A stretch of 23,013 bases of DNA from B8-G4 sp033720735 (lineage in GTDB: Bacteria > Bacteroidota > Bacteroidia > Chitinophagales > Saprospiraceae): the NCBI GenBank assembly GCA_033720735.1, contig JAWWBX010000031.1, positions 1-23,013 on the forward strand, given 5' to 3'. Shown one piece after another: positions 9,101 to 14,980 of this stretch. Within the stretch, counting starts at the first letter, position 1; each line of letters opens with the position of its first letter. The position numbers and the translations under genes were made by a program. The notes below the pieces were generated by a model, which saw only the letters and a list, made by a program, of their open reading frames with translations, was not told the origin of the DNA and did not search any database.

Positions 9101-11125
9101 CTTGCCCCGCATTCCCTCGAATGTCTGGCCAAACTCGTCGATCATCGCCTTGTTGACGAAGGTGAACCTGCGGTCGGTGTCCATGGCGTAGATAAAGTGG
9201 GGATTCATATTTGCGATACGCCGGAGAAACTTGTTGGCCTGCTGGAGATCGAGGCGATAGCGGTTGAGCTGATTATGAAAGAAATACAGCGCCACAAAAA
9301 TGGAACCGATACTCAGCAATCCGACCATCAGTTCCAGACCTTCCGGATTGGCATTGGTAAAAGGCACGGCTGACGGCAACAGGCGGTGATAGGTCACAAA
9401 TGCCACGACTGCAAGGCCGACATTGACAAACTGCAGCCGGCGATCGGTGGTTGAATAGGCCACTACCACGAATACCGAGGCGATGGTCAGGACGATCGAG
9501 CGCAGGGGCCCGGCATACAGTGGGACCATTGCCGTGGAGGCATATCCAACGATCATCATCAGTAACAAGGCGATGGTAAGCCTGCCAACATGCACGAGAA
9601 GATAGACTGCGCCCAGGAAGGCGATGGCTCCCACCAGAAAGGGAACCTGCTCGTAGTCTTGCCAGGTAACGGCGTGCATCAACACCGGCAGCAGCATCAG
9701 CCCGACGGCCAGGCAGATCCTTTTCATAAAGGCTCCGCGATCTTCGGACCGCTCACCCGCGATGAATGCCCGCGTCAGATCCTCACCCCTGCCGCGAAAA
9801 CGCATCATCAGAAAGACAATGAGTGCGACCGCACACCCAAAAAGCAGCATGGCAATGCCGAATGAAACACTGTTCCGAACGAGGTCTTGCTCGCGCGTCA
9901 ACTGGCGCGCGAGTGCGCTCGTTTCCTTCTCACGCGCCTGCAACTCCCGATTGAGCATGGTCAGCGCCAGGAAATTGGCGCGGTCGCGCGCACGCAGAGA
10001 ATCCTGGATCACCCCGGCTTTCATGCGGTACTCAAACGCCTGCTGATAGTCCTGGTCCTGTACGAAAAACTCAGACAACAGATCGTAGCCCTGGTGCAGT
10101 TCGCCGATCGAACGGGTTGTCTCTGCGATGCGGATCGACTCAAGCAAGTGCTCACGGGCTCCGGCCTGATTGCCGCCAAGCAGTTGTGCTTCTCCCATTT
10201 GGCGCAAGGCCGACGCCTGATAGATCTTGTTGTCGAGATATGCGGCCGTCTGATAACACTTCTCTGCGTTGGTGATCGCCATCTCGCGATCATCACGCTG
10301 AATACCTACCTCCGCAAGTCCCCGATAAGCGATCACACGATCATAATTCGTGATCCAGTATCGGGTGGTATCCAGCATACTTTCGTAGAACATTTCAGCC
10401 GAGTCCAATTTCCCTTCAGCGAGATAGATATCACCGATGATGCTGATCTCCATCAACGGCTCCTCGGCGTCAGGACCAAGGTCCACCGCTTGTGCCTTAC
10501 TGATAAAGTCGCGTGCCCGCTGCACATCCCCCACAGCGAAGAACAGCTCGGCTACACTTCCATAAGCAGTGGCCAGATCCGGGCAGGTGTGCTCAAGCCC
10601 GAGGTCAAGGGATCGCAGGTAATACTCAAAGGCCCTGTTGTACTGCCCGAGGTTGAAATAACTGTAGCCCAGGTTGTTGTAATAGGCAGCCAGGTCACAC
10701 TGCAGGATTGACAGACTGTCACCTTGCTTGTCAAGCATGGTGTGGTAGGTGACTTCAATGGCTTCTTCGTATTTGTCGATTGCTCTCTGGTATTGTCCAA
10801 GATCATCGTAGCAGTTTGCCTCACAGTTCAGGAGATACCCCAGATAGAACTCGTCACCCAACTGTCGGCACAGTTTGATCGCTTCACGGGTGTGGCCGAG
10901 ACAAGCATTCGCATCGATCGACATCAACTCCTCGGCAAGCCAGAAGTGCAACTCGTAGCGCTCAAGGACCTGCCGTGAGGTGTCCAGTTCGGCTAAAAGG
11001 CTGTCGGCTAACGGCGTCGTTCTGATGAAGATGCCGTCCTGGGCCAGCAGAGCGGATGGCCATGCAAATACCACAGCCAACCAGATGAGCAATCCTTCTC
11101 TCTTCATGATCTTAAATTTGTACAT
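6107..11125 (-). CDS. giant membrane receptor: TPR, ~7 TM helices, seven PAS domains, LuxR-like HTH
   Basis: A 1672-residue protein. Order of parts: signal peptide (about 8-29, ending LLAQD); about six TPR-like helical repeats (about 60-385, for example YNNLGYSYFNLGQYNRAFEY); a short coiled coil; a membrane helix at about 417-440; then roughly six more hydrophobic segments between about 468 and 622. Seven PAS domains follow, starting near 636, 760, 886, 1015, 1143, 1274 and 1400, most ending in a D[IV][ST]-type turn (DITARR, RDVTEK, SDVTEA, QDITVL, RDISEQ) and several beginning with YR.[IL].E/D. A coiled coil (about 1510-1550) leads to a winged or LuxR-like helix-turn-helix at 1615-1660 (TTQDICNLLYIERKSVEMAK). 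There is no histidine kinase, GGDEF or receiver domain, so it looks like a membrane-bound one-component regulator. ATG 11107 (MKREGLL) is an alternative start that makes a more typical signal peptide. Ligand and DNA targets are unknown. Confidence 0.88.
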   Translation of the reverse strand: MYKFKIMKREGLLIWLAVVFAWPSALLAQDGIFIRTTPLADSLLAELDTSRQVLERYELHFWLAEELMSIDANACLGHTREAIKLCRQLGDEFYLGYLLNCEANCYDDLGQYQRAIDKYEEAIEVTYHTMLDKQGDSLSILQCDLAAYYNNLGYSYFNLGQYNRAFEYYLRSLDLGLEHTCPDLATAYGSVAELFFAVGDVQRARDFISKAQAVDLGPDAEEPLMEISIIGDIYLAEGKLDSAEMFYESMLDTTRYWITNYDRVIAYRGLAEVGIQRDDREMAITNAEKCYQTAAYLDNKIYQASALRQMGEAQLLGGNQAGAREHLLESIRIAETTRSIGELHQGYDLLSEFFVQDQDYQQAFEYRMKAGVIQDSLRARDRANFLALTMLNRELQAREKETSALARQLTREQDLVRNSVSFGIAMLLFGCAVALIVFLMMRFRGRGEDLTRAFIAGERSEDRGAFMKRICLAVGLMLLPVLMHAVTWQDYEQVPFLVGAIAFLGAVYLLVHVGRLTIALLLMMIVGYASTAMVPLYAGPLRSIVLTIASVFVVVAYSTTDRRLQFVNVGLAVVAFVTYHRLLPSAVPFTNANPEGLELMVGLLSIGSIFVALYFFHNQLNRYRLDLQQANKFLRRIANMNPHFIYAMDTDRRFTFVNKAMIDEFGQTFEGMRGKRAEELLPVYASDPHFAADDTEVLTTGEEKFIDEEMIIAHNGEVKWLESIKKPIRDDNDEIIGLLGVATDITARRQSQLDLQSSLSMLAATLDSTADGILVVDTDNNIVQYNQKMLEMWRLSPSILAMGDTYAIEVAAQQLVNPADFVDRVADIYRNPEVDTFDTLQFKDGRVFERYSKAQKIGEEVVGRVWSFRDVTEKTRASIELKASEEKYRYIFENADEGILLYDLDRDRPVDCNQKCIEVFGCQSAEELMMHPLSDFANPLQQEVPYAVFAAERMHELLDKGKSRFDLSGRKLNGDPFIGQITAIRYFTGGRRYAWYFISDVTEAHHSRISLERSEARYRMILEDNLFPIFTVRHGRLRNANEAFRRMTGYETDELRQLDLSVLVHPDDLEDYRAFAARLQTGERSRGNINARYVRKDGSVGYLIASVKANYDTDGTYLESIITAAEITQLKNTEFALAESEERYRVLFDQYPIGIMVVDTEQDMRGIACNSKLAELLESTEETITGNHLMLFSPEIQPNGRPSAEMLAAQMEAYRLSREPIRFEWQFKKENGETFLADVIYSPVRFQGQFLTMVLVQDITVLKEAERKLRQSESRYRSLVEASPDGIVTTDVNGNLTFASRRMLEIMGMEDERALIGRNIVDFALPEERDRAREDLGKVLTSGTPVFSRYWLQTRNNTRIPVELGAELITDSQHQTMGVICLVRDISEQYAAERTLRESEQRYRLLFENTFDGFVILNGRGVIEECNNSAVDLMSYPDMHLLKGKPFTDLFPRLHDLPEYQDMLSGQLTKTQSLRMTGTDFFGIDVFVEVSFCQVPVDKEYKIACAIRNVAEKVILEQQEREIEKQQHEMDALNREIASHTLFNSQKNRLLSEIKEEISAVVDMGQGPLRQALAKVERKIDANLNESDDIVAFRLQFEKIHPNFFKRLLDRCSTLTNNDLKYCAYIRLNMTTQDICNLLYIERKSVEMAKYRIKKKLGLGKGERLNEFIHQV

Positions 11126-11426
11126 ACCAGTGCCAACTCCGCCGCATCACCCTTGCATCCATTGGTAGCATCACGAATATAGTCATTTATCTATCCTGTA
11201 GAGTTCTTGTAGGGCTGATACTTCCGGGGGCCGGGAACCCGTCTTGGGAGGTCATTCAAACAAGTGTCTCGTAAGCCAAACCAGCGTTCCTGGAATGCAA
11301 TTTATTGTACCACAGCATATTACGAATAGATTCCTCGTTCATGCCAGGCTCCATTCACAGGTCTTTCGTCTGTACGCAACATCATCATTGCACATCAGAG
11401 TCGTTCTGTGCTCATGCGATATGTAG

Positions 11427-11444
11427 AAATTACATGGGTAATTT
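11427..11444. promoter_or_regulatory. 18-bp dyad, possible operator
   Basis: AAATTAC, a 4-base spacer ATGG, then GTAATTT: a perfect 7-bp inverted repeat about 50 bp upstream of the TATCTTTG element. Its size and symmetry suit a dimeric regulator, but no protein can be assigned. Confidence 0.35.
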
Positions 11445-11494
11445 GTAGGGTGTCTATAGAGGTGTCAAATTGACGCGATGGGGGCCAATTGCGC

Positions 11495-11502
11495 TATCTT
11501 TG
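11495..11502 (+). promoter_or_regulatory. predicted plus-strand promoter -7 element
   Basis: TATCTTTG is an exact TAnnTTTG match, identical to the elements before yceD and rpmE2. A TTG occurs 22 bases upstream (11470-11472) as a loose -33 candidate. The expected start site is around 11507-11510, about 80 nt before a strong plus-strand terminator. Confidence 0.5.
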
Positions 11503-11507
11503 ACTCA

Positions 11508-11587
11508 GGCAAGAAGGAAATTGCTAGTTCTTATTTTTGGTGTTATACATGAGTCTCCTGGTCGCCCGATCGGGAGACTTTTTTTTT
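11508..11587 (+). ncRNA. candidate small RNA of about 80 nt
   Basis: Bounded by the promoter element at 11495-11502 and a 12-bp terminator hairpin with nine T. There is no plus-strand gene upstream that this terminator could serve: the upstream gene is divergent and the downstream gene is convergent. The 5' part can fold weakly (AAGAA with TTCTT). A 24-codon frame from TTG 11521, behind an AGAAGGA-like sequence, would run through the terminator, so a peptide is unlikely. The 3' boundary is well supported; the 5' end and the existence of the RNA are inferred. Confidence 0.38.
11552..11587 (+). terminator. strong intrinsic terminator, plus strand
   Basis: AGTCTCC at 11552-11558 pairs with GGAGACT at 11573-11579. 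The stem continues through a T-G wobble and GGTC/GATC to a GCCC tetraloop, giving a 12-bp stem, followed by nine T (11579-11587). On the minus strand the same hairpin directly follows the FAH hydrolase stop but lacks a T run, so it may act in both directions, best on the plus strand. Confidence 0.75.
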
Positions 11588-11591
11588 GCCC

Positions 11592-12200
11592 CTAGCGCAC
11601 CTCGCAGTGCAGCAGCTTGTCTTCGATCAGGAAACCTTCCAGCACATCACCGGCAGCCACCGGTCCCACGCCGGCAGGCGTCCCGGTAAACACCAGATCT
11701 CCTTGCTGCAACTTGAAGTACCGGGAGATATGACAAATGAGGGTGGCGAAGTCAAAGATGAGGTCACCAGTATTCCCCTGTTGTACGACTTCCCCGTTCT
11801 TGCGCAAGGTGAAGTCCAGACTTCCATCCGGCAGCTCTGACATGGGCACCCACCGCCCTACCGGTGCGGAGTGATCAAAGGCTTTGGCGATCTCCCATGG
11901 ATGTCCCTTTTCCTTGCATTGCTGTTGCAGGTCGCGGGCGGTGAGATCCAGGCCAACGGTGACCGCATCGTAGTAGCTGGCGGCAAACTCGGGTTGCACA
12001 CTACGGCCATTCTTGCAGATGCGCAACACGATCTCGGCTTCATAGTGCACTTCGTTCGAAAAGTCCGGAATGTAGAACGGTTTCTCATTGACGACCAGTG
12101 CTGTAGATGGCTTCATAAACACCATCGGGGCTGCCGGGACACTGCTCCCCATTTCCCTGGCGTGATCGGCATAATTGCGGCCGATGCAAAAGATCTTCAT
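11592..12200 (-). CDS. fumarylacetoacetate hydrolase (FAH) family protein, FAHD1/YcgM-like
   Basis: A 202-residue, single-domain FAH-fold protein, similar in length to the FAHD1/YcgM group, whose members act on acylpyruvates or decarboxylate oxaloacetate. It opens with KIFCIGRNYADHA. HYEAEI at residues 52-57 provides the metal-binding Glu54 and Glu56, and GLDLTARD at 83-90 provides the third ligand Asp85. Lys106 in AKAFD and the GDLVFTGTPAGVGP segment near the C-terminus are also typical. Cytoplasmic, magnesium-dependent hydrolase or decarboxylase by family. It starts 17 bases after the trpS stop on the same strand, so it is probably the last gene of a ridA-trpS-FAH operon. The exact substrate cannot be read from the sequence. 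Confidence 0.87.
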   Translation of the reverse strand: MKIFCIGRNYADHAREMGSSVPAAPMVFMKPSTALVVNEKPFYIPDFSNEVHYEAEIVLRICKNGRSVQPEFAASYYDAVTVGLDLTARDLQQQCKEKGHPWEIAKAFDHSAPVGRWVPMSELPDGSLDFTLRKNGEVVQQGNTGDLIFDFATLICHISRYFKLQQGDLVFTGTPAGVGPVAAGDVLEGFLIEDKLLHCEVR

Positions 12201-12217
12201 GGTTGCCCTGGTTTTAT

Positions 12218-13225
12218 TCAGCGGACGTTGAGCAGGCCCACCAGTTCTTTGACTTCCTGTACCGTCTGACGCGCCGACGCACGGATCACTTCGGAAGCAG
12301 CTTTGATCCGGTCCTTGTATGCACGCTTGTTGGCCTTGATCTCCTGCTTGCGCATGCGGAATGGTTCGGTCAGTGTAACGACCGCCTCGGCTACTGCTTC
12401 TTTCAGGTCACTGTATTGCAGGGTGCCTGCCTCATATTGCGCCTGGAGCGCGGTCACCTGATCGTCCCGTCCGGATGCGGCCAAAAGGCTGAACAGATTG
12501 GCTACGCCGGGGCTCATCTCGCCCGACTCTTCCCCCGTGTCCGTAACCGCCGATCTGATCTGCTTGCGGATGCGCTGAGGATCGGCAAACACGTCAATAT
12601 TGTGCTTGTCACCCTTGCTGGCACTCATCTTGATGGTCGGATCTGCCGTCGACATAATGCGCGGCGTAGCTGTGTGCAGCGTTTCGGGAAGGGTGAAGAA
12701 TTCTTTCCCGACCACATGATTGAACCGTCGAGCGATATTGCGGGTGAGTTCCAGGTGCTGATCCTGATCGTCACCCACTGGCACATAATCAGCCCGATAA
12801 ATCAGGATGTCAGCGGCCTGCAGGATCGGATAGGTAAATAGTCCGGCTGAGATAAACGCATCCTTCGACGTCTCACTCACCTGGGTGCTTTTGTCTTTGA
12901 ACTGCACCATGCGACCAAGTGCACCATAGCTCGTCATGCAGTTGAAGATCCAGGCCAATTCCGCATGCTCGGGGACCAGCGACTGGACGAAGATATTGTC
13001 CGGATCGATGCCCACGGCAACCATATTGAATGCCAGTTCCCATGTCGCCTCCCGGAGTTTGGCGGGGTTGTAGGGCATGGTCATGGCGTGGTAGTCGACG
13101 ATGCCATAGACGCAATCGTACTCTTCCTGTAGGTCGACCCAGTTGCGCAGGGCGCCGAAGTACCGGCCGATATGCAAATTGCCGGTAGGCTGAATGCACG
13201 ACAGGACTTGTTTGCGCTTCTCCAT
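12218..13225 (-). CDS. trpS: tryptophanyl-tRNA synthetase
   Basis: A 335-residue class I aminoacyl-tRNA synthetase that charges tRNA-Trp. The HIGH-like signature is PTGNLHIGRYFGALRNW (residues 13-29) and the KMSKS loop is KMSASKG (199-205). Family segments RMVQFKDKS, LQAADILIYRADYVPVGDDQ and QHLELTRNIA confirm tryptophan rather than tyrosine specificity. The frame is open upstream to 13357 inside ridA, but the conserved N-terminus MEKRKQVLSCIQPTG sets the start at ATG 13225. This ATG lies one base after the ridA stop codon, so translation is probably coupled. FAH hydrolase follows after 17 bases. Confidence 0.96.
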   Translation of the reverse strand: MEKRKQVLSCIQPTGNLHIGRYFGALRNWVDLQEEYDCVYGIVDYHAMTMPYNPAKLREATWELAFNMVAVGIDPDNIFVQSLVPEHAELAWIFNCMTSYGALGRMVQFKDKSTQVSETSKDAFISAGLFTYPILQAADILIYRADYVPVGDDQDQHLELTRNIARRFNHVVGKEFFTLPETLHTATPRIMSTADPTIKMSASKGDKHNIDVFADPQRIRKQIRSAVTDTGEESGEMSPGVANLFSLLAASGRDDQVTALQAQYEAGTLQYSDLKEAVAEAVVTLTEPFRMRKQEIKANKRAYKDRIKAASEVIRASARQTVQEVKELVGLLNVR

Positions 13226-13226
13226 G

Positions 13227-13610
13227 TTATGCGAAGGTTGCGATCGCAGAGATCTCGACACGTACATACTTGGGCAATGCCCGCACCTCAACCAATTCAC
13301 GGGCCGGAGCCGTCGCTTCATCGAAATATTTGGCGTAGACAGCATTGATCCGGCCATAGTGCTCCATATCCGTAACGAATACCGAACATTTCACGACGTG
13401 CGTATAATCCAGACCTGCCGCGCTGAGGATCGCACCCAGGTTGCGCAGCACCTGATCGGTCTCGGCTTCAATTGAGTCCTTGACCAGAGTGCCGGTCTCC
13501 GGGTCAATGGCGATCTGCCCCGAAATGTAGAGGGTATCGCCGGCACGGATACTTTGGTTGTAAGGTCCCACCGGGTCGGGGGCGTGCTGGGTATTGATGA
13601 TTTCCTTCAT
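13227..13610 (-). CDS. ridA: RidA family protein (2-iminobutanoate/2-iminopropanoate deaminase)
   Basis: A 127-residue YjgF/YER057c/UK114 protein that hydrolyses reactive enamine/imine intermediates made by PLP enzymes. GPYNQSIRAGDTLYISGQI near the N-terminus and APARELVEVRALPKYVRVEI at 101-120 are the family signature. Arg104 matches the substrate-carboxylate-binding arginine (Arg105 in E. coli RidA) and Glu120 matches the conserved glutamate. The gene follows the rpmF terminator by about 25 bases and precedes trpS with a single-base gap. A TATTTTCG sequence on the minus strand (13636 to 13629), one mismatch from TAnnTTTG, may be its -7 element. Confidence 0.94.
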   Translation of the reverse strand: MKEIINTQHAPDPVGPYNQSIRAGDTLYISGQIAIDPETGTLVKDSIEAETDQVLRNLGAILSAAGLDYTHVVKCSVFVTDMEHYGRINAVYAKYFDEATAPARELVEVRALPKYVRVEISAIATFA

Positions 13611-13635
13611 TGTTCGTTAATGTGTGGCCGAAAAT

Positions 13636-13674
13636 AAAAAAAGCTCGTCCAAGTCGCGGGGACCTGGACGAGCT
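13636..13674 (-). terminator. intrinsic terminator after rpmF
   Basis: A perfect 10-bp stem, AGCTCGTCCA (13642-13651) with TGGACGAGCT (13665-13674). The minus-strand 3' side runs into seven T (A run 13636-13642 on the plus strand). It lies between the rpmF stop and ridA, so yceD-rpmF and ridA-trpS-FAH should be separate transcripts. Confidence 0.88.
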
Positions 13675-13697
13675 TGCAATGTCTTGTGATATCGGGG

Positions 13698-13889
13698 TTA
13701 TAACTCGTCTTCAGTCTTGACCAGGACTTTACCACGGTAATAGAGGTCGCCCTCGTGCCAGTACGCCCGGTGCCACAGGTGTGCTTCACCAGTCGTCTTG
13801 CAGATGACGTAGTTAGCTGGTGTGGCCTTCTTGTGGGTGCGCCGCTTGCGCTTGCGCTGCCTGGATACTCTGCTTTTCGGATGTGCCAT
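13698..13889 (-). CDS. rpmF: 50S ribosomal protein L32
   Basis: A 63-residue basic protein beginning MAHPKSRVSRQRKRKRRTHK, the standard L32 N-terminus. The later CKTTGEAHLWHRAYW segment keeps only one cysteine, so this is a form without the four-cysteine zinc site, as is common in Bacteroidota. It starts 19 bases after the yceD stop, the conserved yceD-rpmF pair. The usual downstream plsX-fabH genes are absent and a terminator follows at once. Confidence 0.96.
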   Translation of the reverse strand: MAHPKSRVSRQRKRKRRTHKKATPANYVICKTTGEAHLWHRAYWHEGDLYYRGKVLVKTEDEL

Positions 13890-13908
13890 GATCCTTTGCT
13901 TTTACGAT

Positions 13909-14424
13909 CTATTCAATCTGTTTCAAAACATCCCAAACGGAATCCCCTGCGTTGGGCGCGCCCGGCTCGTCCAGTTTCTGCAATGCTTCTTCATCGCACG
14001 GAACCGGTTGTTGAGATCGGCAATCATAAGTCTTGCTGACGGGTATTGACAGCAACACAAACTCGTAGATCAACTGTGCGACCTGCCAGCCCGGGGCATC
14101 GCGCGTGATGTACACGACATCTTCATGCGACTCCGTCACCCGCTCATCATCATACTTCACGATCATTCCGTACTCGCCCTGCACTGGCATGGCGATCGGA
14201 GCGAGGCACCGGTCGCACTCGGTATCGAGTAAACCCTGTACCGATATACGCACCAGCAAGTGGTCATGCTGTTTATCCAGTGCAAATTGCACGTCAAAGC
14301 GACCTTGCTCAACCGGTGATGCGGAGAAATGACGGAAGAAACTCCAGTCGATCTCAAAGTTGAACTCATGCATGCCAATACCCAGGCTACGCACGGGGAT
14401 GGCATACTGTTTCAGCGCGTCCAT
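13909..14424 (-). CDS. YceD/DUF177 family protein
   Basis: A 171-residue protein of the DUF177 (YceD) family, which is almost always encoded next to rpmF and is implicated in large-subunit rRNA or ribosome metabolism. The CDRCL motif in the middle (residues about 86-90), the acidic YDDERVTESHEDVVYI stretch and a C-terminal YDCR...PC segment fit the family. The frame is open to a TTG at 14442, but ATG 14424 is preceded by AAAAGGAG, a good ribosome-binding site, and starts MDALKQYAIP, so I use it. The promoter at 14450-14457 lies about 25 bases upstream of this ATG. The upstream half of that promoter is made of the 7-bp repeat array of the neighbouring cassette. Confidence 0.88.
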   Translation of the reverse strand: MDALKQYAIPVRSLGIGMHEFNFEIDWSFFRHFSASPVEQGRFDVQFALDKQHDHLLVRISVQGLLDTECDRCLAPIAMPVQGEYGMIVKYDDERVTESHEDVVYITRDAPGWQVAQLIYEFVLLSIPVSKTYDCRSQQPVPCDEEALQKLDEPGAPNAGDSVWDVLKQIE

Positions 14425-14449
14425 CAAAGAACTCCTTTTCAAGGGGGTG

Positions 14450-14457
14450 CAAAGATA
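14450..14457 (-). promoter_or_regulatory. predicted yceD-rpmF promoter -7 element
   Basis: The minus strand reads TATCTTTG, an exact TAnnTTTG match, followed by a short leader and the AAAAGGAG ribosome-binding site. Upstream of it there is only a short spacer and then the 7-bp repeat array, whose minus-strand units (AACAATC, AGCAATC) contain no TTG, so a normal -33 element is missing. Confidence 0.6.
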
Positions 14458-14463
14458 GGGAAA

Positions 14464-14537
14464 GATTGTTGATTGTTGATTGTTGATTGTTGATTGTTGA
14501 TTGTTGATTGCTGATTGCTGATTGCTGATTGCTGATT
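14464..14537. repeat. 7-bp tandem repeat array (left side of four-helix gene)
   Basis: Six perfect copies of GATTGTT (14464-14505), then four of GATTGCT (14506-14533), then a partial GATT: 74 bp in exact 7-bp register. The change of one base between the two blocks suggests that each block expanded separately. It ends 29 bp before the four-helix gene and starts 7 bp from the yceD -7 element. Confidence 0.95.
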
Positions 14538-14566
14538 AACTTTAAAGTCCATACATAAACCAAATC

Positions 14567-14944
14567 ATGCCTACTTACTATTCTTTTGAGCAGCTCGATT
14601 GCTGGCAAAAATGTCGAACAGTCGTTCGTACGATTCACAAGTTGTCCGCGAAATTTCCTAAAAACGAGACGTACGAGTTGGTGTACAATATGAACAGCGC
14701 AGCAAGATCATCTACCAGAAACATCGCCGAGGGCTTTGGGAGGCACCATCACGCAGAAAACATGCAGTTTTGTCGAATCAGTCGCGGCTCATTGTTCGAA
14801 GTCCTCGATGACCTGATTACTGCTAAAGACTGCATGTATATCAGTGCACTGGAGTACCAAGCTGCCCGTAAGGAAACCGAGGAAGCAATTCACTCCATCA
14901 ATGGATACCTGGCCTATCTGCGCTCTTGCGCGAAGCAACAATAA
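14567..14944 (+). CDS. four-helix bundle protein (23S rRNA intervening-sequence / S23-like family)
   Basis: A 125-residue helical protein of the four-helix bundle family found in 23S rRNA intervening sequences and scattered through Bacteroidota genomes. Recognisable pieces are YSFEQLDCWQKCRTVV at the start, the FPKNETYELVYNMNSAA segment, RNIAEGFGRHHHAE in the middle and SRGSLFEVLDDLITAKD after it. The family also includes Avd, the accessory protein of diversity-generating retroelements, but there is no reverse transcriptase here. It is the only plus-strand gene in this minus-strand block. Its last codons and stop (CAACAATAA) merge into the right-hand heptamer array. A TAACTTTA at 14536-14543, next to the left array, is a weak promoter candidate. 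Molecular function is unknown. Confidence 0.9.
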   Translation: MPTYYSFEQLDCWQKCRTVVRTIHKLSAKFPKNETYELVYNMNSAARSSTRNIAEGFGRHHHAENMQFCRISRGSLFEVLDDLITAKDCMYISALEYQAARKETEEAIHSINGYLAYLRSCAKQQ

Positions 14945-14971
14945 ACAATGGGCAATCATCAATCAACAATC
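14937..14971. repeat. degenerate heptamer array, inverted relative to the left array
   Basis: Five consecutive 7-mers in register: AACAATA, AACAATG, GGCAATC, ATCAATC, AACAATC. AACAATC is the reverse complement of GATTGTT, the unit of the left array. The first unit overlaps the stop codon of the four-helix gene. Confidence 0.8.
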
Positions 14972-14980
14972 CCTCTCCCC

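Larger units (their letters stand above)
11126..11591. other. 466-bp intergenic region with a putative small-RNA locus
   Basis: This is the only gene-free stretch longer than 300 bases. The half next to the receptor gene (11126-11420) shows nothing I can name; a weak TATATTCG on the minus strand (11181 to 11174) resembles a -7 element for that gene with one mismatch. The other half holds an 18-bp dyad (11427-11444), a GGTGTC direct repeat (11449-11466), a TATCTTTG promoter (11495-11502) and a strong terminator (11552-11587), all consistent with a short plus-strand transcript. I see no tRNA and no convincing protein. Confidence 0.6.
14464..14971 (+). mobile_element. putative cassette: four-helix gene between inverted heptamer arrays
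   Basis: The four-helix gene is bracketed by a GATTGTT/GATTGCT array on the left and by five heptamers of the opposite orientation (AACAATC-type) on the right. The unit is about 508 bp and sits exactly between a minus-strand gene ending at 14981 and the promoter of yceD, both of which look intact. There is no transposase, so mobility is inferred from the architecture only. Confidence 0.4.

Noticed and set aside
11215..11260. tRNA-like GC-rich segment
   Set aside because: CCGGGAACCCG can form a small hairpin but there is no acceptor stem, anticodon arm or standard T-loop on either strand.
11244..11426. 60-codon plus-strand frame in the intergenic region
   Set aside because: No ribosome-binding site, no family resemblance and unremarkable composition; it ends before the promoter and dyad.
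14464..14537. CRISPR array
   Set aside because: The repeats are contiguous 7-mers with no spacers and no cas genes are nearby.
14567..14944. Diversity-generating retroelement accessory gene (avd)
   Set aside because: The protein family is related, but there is no reverse transcriptase, template repeat or variable target in the window.
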